From NCBI RefSeq assembly GCF_040930455.2, contig NZ_CP170494.1: DNA of 64,000 nucleotides. One strand, 5' to 3'. This DNA comes from Neopusillimonas maritima. Lineage in GTDB: Bacteria > Pseudomonadota > Gammaproteobacteria > Burkholderiales > Burkholderiaceae_B. A program made the translations under genes and the position numbers. Below the pieces are notes generated by a model. The model ran no database searches and was not told where the DNA came from. It saw only the letters and a program-made list of their open reading frames with translations. Positions 49,396 through 58,676 of this stretch are shown here, piece by piece (the first letter of the stretch is position 1; each line of letters starts with the position of its first letter).

Positions 49396-50784
49396 TTAGT
49401 GAGCGTTGAACGTAATGCGATCCGGCACGGGCTTGAACGTGCCAAGACGGCTCCACACAGGCATCAGCAGGAAAAAGCCCAGGTAAATCAGTGTGCCGAT
49501 CTGGCTCATGATATTGAAAACCGGACTGGGGGCTTGCGTGCCCAGATAACCCAACACCAGAAAGTTGACGATGAAAATACCGTACAAGTATTTATGCCAT
49601 GTGGGACGATAGCGGATTGAGCGCACCGGCGAGTGATCCAGCCAGGGCAGGAAGAACAGGATTACCACTGCGCCACCCATGGCGACCACACCCCAGAATT
49701 TCGCGTCGATGGTGCGAAGTAGAACCGCAACCAAAAGCAGAATGACGGGGACGGCAATACGCCAGATGCCGCGCAGGTTGCCTTTCAGGAACAAGGCGAT
49801 GGCACCCAATACCGATGCGCCGGCCAAAACCCAGGTGAAGTCATCGGTAATGGCACGCAGCATGGAATAGAAAGGCGTGAAATACCAAACTGGTGCAATG
49901 TGCGCCGGCGTTTTCAGGGGGTCGGCTGGAATGAAATTGTTGTATTCCAGGAAATACCCGCCCATTTCCGGTGCGAAAAATACGATAAAGGCGAACACAA
50001 TGAGGAACCCGGCAACGCCCATAATGTCATGGACGGAGTAGTACGGGTGGAACGGGATGCCGTCGAGCGGGCGACCTTTGCTGTCTTTAGGCCCTTCCTT
50101 GATTTCGACGCCGTCCGGGTTGTTCGAGCCCACTTCATGCAACGCGATGATGTGTGCAACGACCAGGCCGATCAGTACCAGAGGTACCGCAATTACGTGG
50201 AAAGCGAAGAAGCGGTTCAGGGTGGCGTCGGAAACCACGTAGTCGCCGCGGATCCAGATAGCCAGTTCAGGGCCGATAAACGGAATGGCCGAGAACAGAT
50301 TCACGATAACCTGGGCGCCCCAGTAAGACATTTGCCCCCAGGGCAACAGGTAGCCCATGAAGGCTTCAGCCATGAGGCACAGGAAAATGGCAACGCCGAA
50401 GATCCAGACGAGTTCCCGGGGCTTGCGATAGGAGCCGTAGAAAAGGCCGCGCAGCATGTGCAGATAAACCACCACAAAAAACATGGAGGCACCGGTGGAG
50501 TGCATGTAGCGGATGAGCCAGCCGTAGGGCACTTCACGCATGATGAACTCAACCGAGTTGAAAGCCAGCGCGGCATCGGGTTTGTAATTCATGACCAGGA
50601 AAATGCCGGTCACAATTTGTATAACCAGCACGAGTAGCGCGAGGGACCCAAAGAAATACCAGAAATTGAAGTTCTTGGGCGCATAGTATTCCGACATGTG
50701 CTCTTTGAAGAGTTTCGTAAGCGGGAAACGCTTATCGATCCATCCTAAAAGCCCTGTCGTTTCGACGGTTTTGTCACCAGCCAT
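49396..50784 (-). CDS. petB: Cytochrome b of the bc1 complex
   Basis: 462 residues with eight core membrane helices and an extra C-terminal pair. Heme b ligands His95/His196 and His109/His211 are in place (GWLIRYMHSTGASMFFVVVYLHM; FHVIAVPL...VAHIIALHEVG). The Qo-site motif usually written PEWY reads PVWY at 298-301, a variant described for some beta/gamma-proteobacteria. It oxidises quinol at Qo and reduces quinone at Qi. The longer loop 218-248 (NNPDGVEIKEGPKDSKGRPLDG) is typical for this group. Confidence 0.97.
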   Translation of the reverse strand: MAGDKTVETTGLLGWIDKRFPLTKLFKEHMSEYYAPKNFNFWYFFGSLALLVLVIQIVTGIFLVMNYKPDAALAFNSVEFIMREVPYGWLIRYMHSTGASMFFVVVYLHMLRGLFYGSYRKPRELVWIFGVAIFLCLMAEAFMGYLLPWGQMSYWGAQVIVNLFSAIPFIGPELAIWIRGDYVVSDATLNRFFAFHVIAVPLVLIGLVVAHIIALHEVGSNNPDGVEIKEGPKDSKGRPLDGIPFHPYYSVHDIMGVAGFLIVFAFIVFFAPEMGGYFLEYNNFIPADPLKTPAHIAPVWYFTPFYSMLRAITDDFTWVLAGASVLGAIALFLKGNLRGIWRIAVPVILLLVAVLLRTIDAKFWGVVAMGGAVVILFFLPWLDHSPVRSIRYRPTWHKYLYGIFIVNFLVLGYLGTQAPSPVFNIMSQIGTLIYLGFFLLMPVWSRLGTFKPVPDRITFNAH

Positions 50785-50839
50785 GGAAACGGTTCCTTTA
50801 ATCTAACTGTGGCGTCTGTATTGTGTGTGGAATAAAGCT

Positions 50840-51487
50840 TTAAGCCTTGTTGTCGTCATCGACACCGATGATGACACTGCTGCCGTCGGCCGAAAATTGG
50901 TACGGCGGCACTTCCAGGTTATCGGGCGCCGGTTTGTTCTTGTAAACACGGCCGGCCAGGTCGAATGTGGAACCATGGCAGGGGCAGAAGAAACCGCCTT
51001 CCCAGTCGGCAGGCAACCCTGGACCCGGTTCCGCAGCCAACTCAGGCGTAGGTGAACAGCCCAAATGCGTGCAGATACCAACGGCAACGAAAAGCTCAGG
51101 CTTGCGCGAGCGGTACTCGTTTTGCGCGTACGGCGGGGTGAAGCCGGGGCGTTCCGAGTTGGGGTCGGCCAGTTGGCTGTCGTTATCTTTAAGCTCTTGG
51201 ATCTGCTGTTCAGTGCGATGAAGAATCCAGACTGGTTTGCCGCGCCATTCAACAGTTCGCATTTCGCCCGGCTTGATAGACGAGACGTTGACTTCAACGG
51301 GTGCGCCCGCCGCACGGGCTTTTTCTGAGGGTGCAAAGCTGCCTACAAAAGGTACAGCAGTGGCGACACCGGCAATACCCCCTGCGGCACAGGCGGTGGT
51401 CACCCAAAGACGGCGCGACGGATCAGGCGGAAGGTTGCTTAAATCAACCGTTTCAGCCCCGTCGTGCTGTGACTTATCCTGACTCAT
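50840..51487 (-). CDS. petA: Rieske iron-sulfur protein of the bc1 complex
   Basis: 215 residues. An N-terminal Tat-type twin Arg (RR at 25-26) precedes the uncleaved membrane helix (VTTACAAGGIAGVATAVPFVG). 2Fe-2S ligands are CTHLGC (Cys139, His141, with disulfide Cys144) and CPCH (Cys168, disulfide Cys170, His171). It accepts one electron from quinol at Qo and swings to cytochrome c1. First gene of petABC, divergent from mscL across 124 bases that must hold both promoters. Confidence 0.97.
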   Translation of the reverse strand: MSQDKSQHDGAETVDLSNLPPDPSRRLWVTTACAAGGIAGVATAVPFVGSFAPSEKARAAGAPVEVNVSSIKPGEMRTVEWRGKPVWILHRTEQQIQELKDNDSQLADPNSERPGFTPPYAQNEYRSRKPELFVAVGICTHLGCSPTPELAAEPGPGLPADWEGGFFCPCHGSTFDLAGRVYKNKPAPDNLEVPPYQFSADGSSVIIGVDDDNKA

Positions 51488-51611
51488 TCTTGTATCCTTA
51501 ATTCATGCCTTTCATAAGGCAATAAATTCAACGTTTTTACCGTATTGAATATTCTACCAACCGCGTATTATAGCGTTAGCCCGATGTCGGGTGAATTCCT
51601 GGGAGAGAATA

Positions 51612-52070
51612 ATGAGTAATGGGAAAGGGTTTATTGCCGAGTTCAAGGCATTTGCGGTGCGGGGAAACATGATTGACTTGGCCGTTGGGGTCATCATTGG
51701 CGCCGCATTCGGGAAGATTATCGATTCGCTGGTCAAAGACGTCATCATGCCGGTCATTAGTCTTATCCTGGGTGGCAAAGTCGATTTCGCGAACATGTTC
51801 TGGGTGTTGAGCGAGCCGCAAGGGTACGCCGGGCCAAGAACTTACGACGCGCTGGCGGAAGCGGGGGCGAACTTACTGGCCTGGGGTAACTTCATTACCA
51901 TTCTGATCAACTTCGTTTTGTTGGCGCTGGTTGTGTTCATGTTGGTCAAAATGACCAACAAGGCACGCGCTGCAATGAACAAGCCGGAGGAAAAGGCGCC
52001 GGCTGCACCGGCTCCTCCTCCGGAAGACGTGGCGTTATTGCGTGAAATCCGTGACTTGCTGAAGAAATAA
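51612..52070 (+). CDS. mscL: Large-conductance mechanosensitive channel MscL
   Basis: 152 residues from ATG 51612 with GGGAGAG upstream; a GTG at 51591 is a poorer start. It has the MscL hallmark FIAEFKAFAVRGNMIDLAVGVIIGAAFGKIIDSLVKDVIMPVI (two parts), the pore helix, a second helix (FITILINFVLLALVVFMLVKM), and a C-terminal bundle after a Pro/Ala-rich linker. It opens under membrane tension during hypo-osmotic shock. Monocistronic, convergent on the Nif3-like gene. Confidence 0.97.
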   Translation: MSNGKGFIAEFKAFAVRGNMIDLAVGVIIGAAFGKIIDSLVKDVIMPVISLILGGKVDFANMFWVLSEPQGYAGPRTYDALAEAGANLLAWGNFITILINFVLLALVVFMLVKMTNKARAAMNKPEEKAPAAPAPPPEDVALLREIRDLLKK

Positions 52071-52084
52071 ATGGGTTCCGGAAA

Positions 52085-52861
52085 TTAAATGGGGTTGTCC
52101 AGGTCAACGAACTCTACCCGGACGCCCCATTTTTTCTGAATGGCCTCGCCCAAGGCGCGAACACCGTATCTTTCGGTTGCATGGTGGCCGGCGGCCATAA
52201 ATGAAACACCGGTTTCGTTGGCAATATGGAAGTTGGGTTCAGATGCCTCACCCGTAATGAATAGATCGGCACCGTGCTCAATTGCCGCGTCAACGAAGTT
52301 TTGTGCACCACCCGTGCACCAGGCTATGCGGTTGGGCTTATGGCTGGGGTCGCCGATCACCAGAGGCTTTCGGCTCAAGGCTTTTTCTGTGTCGTCGGCC
52401 AGCACCTTCAGGGTTCGGCCTTTGGGGCATTGACCCAGCCAAACCAGGTTTTCCGGGCCGCAGGTAAGGGGGGCGCCTTCTGTGTCGCGCAAGGGCTCCA
52501 GCCCAAGTTGAAGACCCAGCTGCGCATTGTTGCCGTACTCAGGGTGGGCGTCCAGCGGCAGGTGAAACCCGAAAATGTTCAGATCGTGTGCCAACGCGAG
52601 TGCCAGACGCCGTTTTTTGGCGCCTTTCACCACGGGGTTCTCATTTTTCCAGAACCAACCGTGATGAACAATGACGGCATCCGCCTTTCGTCGGATGGCT
52701 TCCTGAAGCAGGGCCTCGGAGGCAGTGACACCGGTAATAATATGGCTGATTTGCTTTTTGCCTTCCACTTGGAGGCCGTTAGGGCAATAATCTTTGAATC
52801 GTTGGACCTGTAACGTGGCGTCGAGCCATTGGGCCAGGTCTTGAGTGTTGATTGTTTTCAT
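52085..52861 (-). CDS. Nif3-like dinuclear metal-centre protein (DUF34/YbgI)
   Basis: 258 residues. Contains the NIF3 motifs YCPNGLQVEG near residue 25, AVIVHHGWFWKNE (metal-binding His pair, about 61-73), and the C-terminal ITGEASEPNFHIANETGVSFMAAGHHATER with further metal ligands. Often annotated GTP cyclohydrolase 1 type 2 homologue, but the true activity is unsettled. The start at 52861 lies 14 bases from the divergent protease ATG, so the promoters overlap the coding starts. Confidence 0.9.
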   Translation of the reverse strand: MKTINTQDLAQWLDATLQVQRFKDYCPNGLQVEGKKQISHIITGVTASEALLQEAIRRKADAVIVHHGWFWKNENPVVKGAKKRRLALALAHDLNIFGFHLPLDAHPEYGNNAQLGLQLGLEPLRDTEGAPLTCGPENLVWLGQCPKGRTLKVLADDTEKALSRKPLVIGDPSHKPNRIAWCTGGAQNFVDAAIEHGADLFITGEASEPNFHIANETGVSFMAAGHHATERYGVRALGEAIQKKWGVRVEFVDLDNPI

Positions 52862-52875
52862 CTGATTTTGAATTT

Positions 52876-54003
52876 ATGCGTCGATTTTGGTTGCTGTTTG
52901 CCCAGACCGTTACAGTGTGCCTGGGGATTCTCTTCATTATCAATACATTACGACCCGACTGGCTGCGCGTCGGCGACACAGCTCAGCGTCAAGGGTCAGT
53001 ATCCAGTGCTGTGCCGATTGCAAGCTATGCTGACGCCGTGCAGCGGGCGTCGCCGTCGGTTGTGAATATTTATACCAGCAAACGTGTACTCGAACCGGTT
53101 CTGCCCCTGCTCGACGATCCTGAGCTTGCCCGTTTGTTTGGTGATTTGCCCGGTTTTTCCCGCAGTCGCCGTGCGACAACGCTGGGGTCAGGTGTGATTG
53201 TCAGCCGGGATGGCTATATTCTTACTAATTATCATGTAATAGAGTCGGCGGATGCGATCGAGGTGGCATTGGCTGATGGGCGCGTTAGCAACGCCCGGCT
53301 TATTGGTGCCGACCCTGAAACTGATCTGGCTGTGCTCAAAATTGAAGAAGAGGCGTTGCCGCCTATTGTCTGGGCTGATACCGGTGCGGCCCGGGTGGGT
53401 GATGTTGTGTTGGCAATTGGTAATCCGTTTGGTGTTGGGCAAACCATTACAATCGGCATCGTGTCGGCGCTTGGCCGTAATCGGCTGGGCATTAATATGT
53501 ATGAGAATTTTATTCAAACTGATGCCGCCATTAATCCGGGAAATTCGGGCGGTGCGCTGATCGATACGCAGGGCCGTCTGATTGGTATCAATACCGCCAT
53601 ATACTCGGAAACTGGAGGGTCTTTGGGTATCGGGTTTGCGATTCCGGCCGGTATTGTCCAAAAAGTGTTTGAAGATATTGTGAAGCAGGGCTTTGTCACG
53701 CGGGGTTGGATCGGCGTTGAGCCGCAAGATATTACTCCGGACCTGGCTCAGGCCTTTGGTTTGGCGGCGCAAGAGGGAGTGATCGTGGCGCGCATTGTGC
53801 CGCAAAGTCCGGCGGCTGAAGCGGGTTTGCGGGTGGGGGATATCATTCGTGAGATTAATGATGAGACAGTGTCAAATACAGCCGGGTTTCTAAGCCAAAT
53901 TGCCCGGGTCGAGCCGGGGACGCAGGCGATGTTACGGATACTCAGGGGCGGAAAGGCCCGGCGTATCGAGTTGCAAGTGGCACAGCGCCCCGTGAGCCGA
54001 TGA
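52876..54003 (+). CDS. Membrane-anchored HtrA-family serine protease (DegS/DegQ-like)
   Basis: 375 residues from ATG 52876; a TTG at 52852 would add eight unlikely residues. One N-terminal membrane helix without a clear cleavage site, then a trypsin-like domain with His120, Asp150 and Ser224 (GNSGG) and a single PDZ domain (about 265-370). The one-PDZ, anchored layout matches DegS, which in E. coli cuts the anti-sigma factor RseA; in Burkholderiales the same architecture is common beside mscL and petABC. Exact substrate unknown. Confidence 0.9.
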   Translation: MRRFWLLFAQTVTVCLGILFIINTLRPDWLRVGDTAQRQGSVSSAVPIASYADAVQRASPSVVNIYTSKRVLEPVLPLLDDPELARLFGDLPGFSRSRRATTLGSGVIVSRDGYILTNYHVIESADAIEVALADGRVSNARLIGADPETDLAVLKIEEEALPPIVWADTGAARVGDVVLAIGNPFGVGQTITIGIVSALGRNRLGINMYENFIQTDAAINPGNSGGALIDTQGRLIGINTAIYSETGGSLGIGFAIPAGIVQKVFEDIVKQGFVTRGWIGVEPQDITPDLAQAFGLAAQEGVIVARIVPQSPAAEAGLRVGDIIREINDETVSNTAGFLSQIARVEPGTQAMLRILRGGKARRIELQVAQRPVSR

Positions 54004-54071
54004 TAGCCACCTGCGTTGCGTCACAATAAGGTGGCTCGCATAATGAAGCTTGTAAAAACGGAAAGACAAGA

Positions 54072-55535
54072 ATGAACAGATTAAGCCCTGAAACGCTGCT
54101 GCAGTTGCCTGAGTCAGTTGATAAGCCGGCCTATGAGCGCAACTGTGTGCCGATTCGCATCGTGCACTTGGGGGTGGGCGCATTTTTTCGTAGCCACCTT
54201 GCGGTTTACACCGATGAGGTTATGAAGCAAGGTGATACCCAGTGGGGCATTATGGGGGTGAGCCTGCGCAGCCCCGGAATCGATCGTGCGCTCACGCCGC
54301 AAAATGGCCTTTATTCCGTGCTGGAGCTTGCAGCCGAACAAAGCCGCTTGCGGGTGGTGGGCAGCGTGGTTGAAGTGGTGAGCTTGCCCGACGAGCCTGA
54401 TCGCGTCTTGCGAACCTTGATTCAGCCGCAAATTGCCATTGTTTCCATGACGCTGACAGACAAAGGCTATGGTTACGATGCGTGCGAAGATTGTTTGAAA
54501 ACCAATGATCCTGACATTGCCCGCGACCTTCAAAATCCAAGGCAGCCCCGTTCGGCAATCGGGGTGCTGGCTTGGGCGGTGGCCCAGCGAAAACGCCTGG
54601 GTTACAAACCGTTTACTTTAATGAGTTGCGACAACATTCCGGCGAACGGCAAGGTGTTGCAACGTGTGCTTGAACAATATATTCAGGAAGTGCAGGGCTC
54701 ACTGGGTGATAAAGAATTGCTACGATATTTTCTCGATCAATACGCCTGCCCTTGTACGCTTGTCGACCGCTTAACGCCGCCTGTGCAGGAAAAGGACATC
54801 GATCGGGTTGAGCAAACGTTGGGAGTGCACGATGCCGCTCCGGTTGTGACCGAGCCTTATTCCTTGTTTGTGATGCAAGACTGGTTCAGCAACGACAGGC
54901 CGGCCTGGGAAACAGTAGGCGCAGTGGCAACCGCGCATGTGTCGTCTTATGAAAAACTGCGTTATCGCTTGTTGGATGCCAGTTATTTGGCCATTGGGTA
55001 TTTGGGTTACTTCGAAGGGTTTGCCACTTTGTATCAGGCGCATCAGAACCCGGTAATCCGGCAGTTTGTGGCAGAACTGATGGATGATGCGGCAGCGACT
55101 TTGGGCAAACGCCCTGAGTACGATTGGCGTGTTTTTAAAGAAGAGTGGATACGCCGTTTCGATAATCCTGAATTAAGGGTTGGTACCGCGCAATTAAGAA
55201 TCGAGACGTCGCATATTCTTCTCTATGCCATTGTTCCGGCTGTGGCGGAGCGTTTACGCCATGGCTTGAGCATCGACCGGCATGCCAAAGTACTGGCTTT
55301 GTGGATACGCTGGTTGATGCGCGCATCAGAAGCCGGGGCCGAACCGCTTGATGATTTGCGCGCGGGGCTGTTGCTTGAGCGGGTAAATGCGGCGGGGGGC
55401 GCGCATGCCGATCCGTATGCGGTTGTTGAAAACATTCTTTCGTTCGAAGCCTTATTCGGGGCCAGGCTGTCGAAAGATGCCGAGTTCAAACGAGCGGTAA
55501 CCGCCGCATTGCAGCAATCCATGGTTGCGTCATGA
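54072..55535 (+). CDS. Mannitol dehydrogenase/fructuronate reductase-family protein with altered catalytic residues
   Basis: 487 residues, the usual length for long-chain polyol dehydrogenases. The NAD-binding motif VHLGVGAFFRSHLA (31-44) and MSCDNIPANGK (184-194) are kept. The catalytic helix, normally of the form K-x-R-L-L-N-x-S-H, reads R-Y-R-L-L-D-A-S-Y at 297-305, so the catalytic Lys, Asn and His (295/300/303 in the Pseudomonas enzyme, from memory) are Arg, Asp and Tyr. Either the substrate and mechanism differ or the enzyme has lost polyol oxidation. It overlaps waaC by 4 bases and lies in an LPS-core neighbourhood instead of with sugar transport genes. Confidence 0.88.
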   Translation: MNRLSPETLLQLPESVDKPAYERNCVPIRIVHLGVGAFFRSHLAVYTDEVMKQGDTQWGIMGVSLRSPGIDRALTPQNGLYSVLELAAEQSRLRVVGSVVEVVSLPDEPDRVLRTLIQPQIAIVSMTLTDKGYGYDACEDCLKTNDPDIARDLQNPRQPRSAIGVLAWAVAQRKRLGYKPFTLMSCDNIPANGKVLQRVLEQYIQEVQGSLGDKELLRYFLDQYACPCTLVDRLTPPVQEKDIDRVEQTLGVHDAAPVVTEPYSLFVMQDWFSNDRPAWETVGAVATAHVSSYEKLRYRLLDASYLAIGYLGYFEGFATLYQAHQNPVIRQFVAELMDDAAATLGKRPEYDWRVFKEEWIRRFDNPELRVGTAQLRIETSHILLYAIVPAVAERLRHGLSIDRHAKVLALWIRWLMRASEAGAEPLDDLRAGLLLERVNAAGGAHADPYAVVENILSFEALFGARLSKDAEFKRAVTAALQQSMVAS

Positions 55536-56494
55536 CCAAACGAATTCTCATTGTGCGTACGTCGTCATTGGGTGACCTAGTGCATATGTTGCCGGCGATT
55601 TCCGATATCGCGGCGCACGTGCCCGGCGCTCAAATTGACTGGTTGGTCGAGGAGAGCTTTGCGGAAATTCCGGCTTGGCACCCCGCTGTTCATGAGGTTA
55701 TTCCTGTTGCGCACCGGCGCTGGCGAAAGAGCTGGTGGTCGGCGCAAACACGCACCGAGCGTGCAGCGTTGCGCAAGAATCTGGGGGCACGTCAGTACGA
55801 CATTGTGCTCGATATGCAGGCCTTGATGAAGTCGGTTTGGCTGGTACGCCAAACTCACGGTACGCGTCACGGCTTGAATCGAAAATCAGCGCGCGAGCCG
55901 CTTGCCTCATTTTTCTACGATGTTAAGCATTCCGTCGAGTTCTGGCAGCCGGCGGTCATTCGTCAGCGTAAGTTGGCCGCTTCGGTGTTTGGTTACACCT
56001 TGTCGGGCGAACCCGATTTCGGGCTTAAGCAATTTACTGAAGATAAAAATATCGAACCCTATGCGGTAATCATGCCTTCGGCCAGCCGTGACGACAAACT
56101 GTGGCCGACAGACGATTGGCACACGGTTTTTGAGTTTTTAACGGAGCAAGGGCTGACATTGCAGCTTCTGGCGGGAAACCCGGCTGAAACCGCGCGTGCG
56201 CAGGCCTTGGTGGACGGCATGCCCAATGCGCAGGTGCTGCCAAGGATGTCGCTTACGGAAATTGCACAGCGGCTCGCGCAGGCCAGGGTGATGGTGGGGC
56301 TCGATAGTGGGCTTACCCATTTGTCGGCTGGTCTGGGCCGCCCGACAATTGGTATTTATAAAGCCTCAACGCCTGTGCGCACCCCGCTTCAAGGGAGTGG
56401 TTATACGGCCAGTTTGGGCGAGCGCGGACACGCGCCTTCGGCACAAACAGTGCTGAGCGCGCTCCGGCAGGCATTGGCATCGGAGTTGGTTTGA
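55532..56494 (+). CDS. waaC: Lipopolysaccharide heptosyltransferase I WaaC
   Basis: 320 residues. GT9 glycosyltransferase: starts RILIVRTSSLGDLVHMLPAISDI (ADP-heptose transferase signature), with the C-terminal donor-site DSGLTHLSAGLGRPTIGIYKASTP. It adds the first heptose to the Kdo of lipid A-Kdo at the inner face of the membrane. ATGA overlap with the preceding dehydrogenase-like gene and TTGA overlap with waaA, so the three are one coupled unit. Confidence 0.94.
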   Translation: MTKRILIVRTSSLGDLVHMLPAISDIAAHVPGAQIDWLVEESFAEIPAWHPAVHEVIPVAHRRWRKSWWSAQTRTERAALRKNLGARQYDIVLDMQALMKSVWLVRQTHGTRHGLNRKSAREPLASFFYDVKHSVEFWQPAVIRQRKLAASVFGYTLSGEPDFGLKQFTEDKNIEPYAVIMPSASRDDKLWPTDDWHTVFEFLTEQGLTLQLLAGNPAETARAQALVDGMPNAQVLPRMSLTEIAQRLAQARVMVGLDSGLTHLSAGLGRPTIGIYKASTPVRTPLQGSGYTASLGERGHAPSAQTVLSALRQALASELV

Positions 56495-57837
56495 ATCGTT
56501 TTTTATACAACGTTGGTATTTATTTGCTTTCGCCCTTGTTGTTGGGGTGGATGGGGTGGCGGGCTCATCGCGTGGGGGGGCATTGGGGAGTAATGTCGGG
56601 GCCGCGTTTTGGCCGTTACGATGAACCGGCAAGCCTGCATCATCCTGTTTGGGTACATGCAGTAAGCTTGGGTGAAGTGCGCGCGGCACAACCGTTTATT
56701 GACGCCCTGCTGGCACAGGGCGATCAGGTTTTATTAACTCACATGACGGTTACGGGGCGTGCGGAAGGGGCAAGAATGTTTGCTCATGCGCTTGAGGACG
56801 GGCGTATGCAGCAGGCCTGGTTGCCCTATGATTTCCCCGGCAGTGTCCGTCGTTTCCTGGCACATTACCAACCCTGTGTCGGTGTTCTCATCGAACGCGA
56901 GGTATGGCCGAATATCATCGCTCAGGCTCGACGCATGCGAATACCGCTTTTGCTGGCCAGTGCGCGTTTTTCCGATAATTCGTTGCGTCAAACGATCAGG
57001 CTGGGAAGCGTTATGCGTGAAGCGTATCAAAGTTTGCAAGTCGTTTATGCGCAAACCTTGCAGGATGCGCAGCGTCTTGAGCAGGCCGGAGTGGTGGGTG
57101 TTCGCGTTTCGGGTAATTTTAAGTTCGATGTTTCTTTGCCGCGCGAGTATATAGAGCGTGGCCGGGCTTTTGCCCAAGCCCTTTCGCGCAAGATGGTCAC
57201 CATTGCCAGTACCCGCGAGGGCGAAGATGAGTTATTCATTGACGCGATTCAAAAACAGATCCGGCGCGCGCAGTCACAAGGGGTTTCGCTGGAAGAGCGG
57301 GTGCTGTTTTGCCTGGTTCCACGACACCCGCAACGCTTTGACGACGTGGCAAAAAAACTGGAAAGTGCCGGGTTGTCGTACATGCGTCGTTCCGAGTTTG
57401 TTCAAACGGGGGAAACGGGGGCTGTGAATGCGCGCATCATTACTCAAGGGCGCCAGTTGGTCCTTTTGGGTGACAGCCTTGGTGAAATGCCTCGCTATTA
57501 TGCAGCCAGCCATGTCGCTATCATTGCCGGCAGTTTTCTGCCCTTTGGGGGGCAAAACCTTATTGAGGCTTGTGCAACCGGGGTGCCGGTGTTGGTGGGG
57601 CCACATACGGAAAACTTCAGTCAGGCGGTATTTGATGCGATTCAGGAAGGGGCGGCACTGCGTGTACCGACCGCTGATGCCGCAATTCAGCAGGCTTTAA
57701 CGCTACTCGATGAGCCTCAACGGCTGGCCCGCATGACGCAGGCCGGCACACAGTGGGTGAGCAAACATACGGGGGCCGTGGCGCGTGTGTTAACCGGTTT
57801 GAATGAGTTAAAAGCGGAACGTAAGAGACCTAGCTAA
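56491..57837 (+). CDS. waaA: Kdo transferase WaaA
   Basis: 448 residues. Starts with TTG at 56491 overlapping the waaC stop (TTGA); no later ATG preserves the N-terminal membrane anchor (FLYNVGIYLLSPLLLGWMGWRAHR). Family features: HAVSLGEVRAAQPFI (about 51-65), and near the C-terminus GSFLPFGGQNLIEACATGVPVLVGPHTENF (two parts). It transfers one or two Kdo to lipid IVA. The 3' end overlaps convergent galU by 8 bases. Confidence 0.95.
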   Translation: MNRFLYNVGIYLLSPLLLGWMGWRAHRVGGHWGVMSGPRFGRYDEPASLHHPVWVHAVSLGEVRAAQPFIDALLAQGDQVLLTHMTVTGRAEGARMFAHALEDGRMQQAWLPYDFPGSVRRFLAHYQPCVGVLIEREVWPNIIAQARRMRIPLLLASARFSDNSLRQTIRLGSVMREAYQSLQVVYAQTLQDAQRLEQAGVVGVRVSGNFKFDVSLPREYIERGRAFAQALSRKMVTIASTREGEDELFIDAIQKQIRRAQSQGVSLEERVLFCLVPRHPQRFDDVAKKLESAGLSYMRRSEFVQTGETGAVNARIITQGRQLVLLGDSLGEMPRYYAASHVAIIAGSFLPFGGQNLIEACATGVPVLVGPHTENFSQAVFDAIQEGAALRVPTADAAIQQALTLLDEPQRLARMTQAGTQWVSKHTGAVARVLTGLNELKAERKRPS

Positions 57838-58663
57838 GGCCGTGGTATTTGCGGCCGATTTCCATGGTTGCCTTGAAAAAACCGTCCTTGCTGCCGCAAT
57901 CGTAGCGCGTGCCGGTATATTCCACACCGAACACCGGCCGCTCCGACATTAAGCTGGCAATACCGTCGGTTAACTGAATCTCACCGCCTACGCCCGCCTG
58001 CGTGCGACGTAAGTGTTCAAAAATTTCCGGCTCGAGCACATAACGCCCCACAACTGCCAGGTTCGACGGAGCCGCTTCCGGCTTGGGTTTTTCCACGATA
58101 TTTTCCACACGGGTGGTGCGGTCATCTACGCGGGGGCCGGCAATAATTCCGTACTTTTGTGTGTCTGACGGTTCAATGGATTGAATTGCCAGGATGCTGC
58201 CGTTGTGCTGGTGTGCTGCTTCAACAAGCTGATGAGTGGCGTAGGTGTCCGAGTCAATGAGGTCGTCGGCCAGCAGAACAACAAAAGGTTCGTTGCCGAC
58301 AATAGGCGCGGCACACAGTACGGCATGACCCAGACCCAAAGGCGCCGGTTGCCGTGTGTAGATGCAGTTTACGTACGATGGAATGATGTTACGTACAGCA
58401 TCGAGCAGGGTTTGCTTGTTTTTGGCAGCCAAGTCCGCTTCGAGCTCTGGTGCACTGTCGAAATGGTCTTCAATCGCCCGTTTGTTGCGCCCTGTAATGA
58501 AAATAAGATCGGTAATGCCGGAAGCGACAGCCTCCTCAACGGCATATTGAATCAAGGGTTTGTCGACAATGGGCAGCATTTCTTTAGGCATGGCCTTGGT
58601 AGCGGGTAAGAATCGAGTGCCCATGCCCGCCACGGGAAACACGGCCTTGCGTATAGGTTTCAT
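57830..58663 (-). CDS. galU: UTP-glucose-1-phosphate uridylyltransferase GalU
   Basis: 277 residues. Nucleotidyltransferase signature VFPVAGMGTRFLPATKAMPKEMLPIVDKPLIQY at the N-terminus (residues about 9-41) and GLGHAVLCA and VVLLADDLID further on. It makes UDP-glucose for LPS and other glycans, which fits the waaC-waaA neighbours although it is on the opposite strand. It follows coaX by 13 bases and is probably in the birA-coaX-galU unit. Its end overlaps waaA by 8 bases. Confidence 0.96.
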   Translation of the reverse strand: MKPIRKAVFPVAGMGTRFLPATKAMPKEMLPIVDKPLIQYAVEEAVASGITDLIFITGRNKRAIEDHFDSAPELEADLAAKNKQTLLDAVRNIIPSYVNCIYTRQPAPLGLGHAVLCAAPIVGNEPFVVLLADDLIDSDTYATHQLVEAAHQHNGSILAIQSIEPSDTQKYGIIAGPRVDDRTTRVENIVEKPKPEAAPSNLAVVGRYVLEPEIFEHLRRTQAGVGGEIQLTDGIASLMSERPVFGVEYTGTRYDCGSKDGFFKATMEIGRKYHGLS

Positions 58664-58676
58664 ATGCTGGAAAAGA

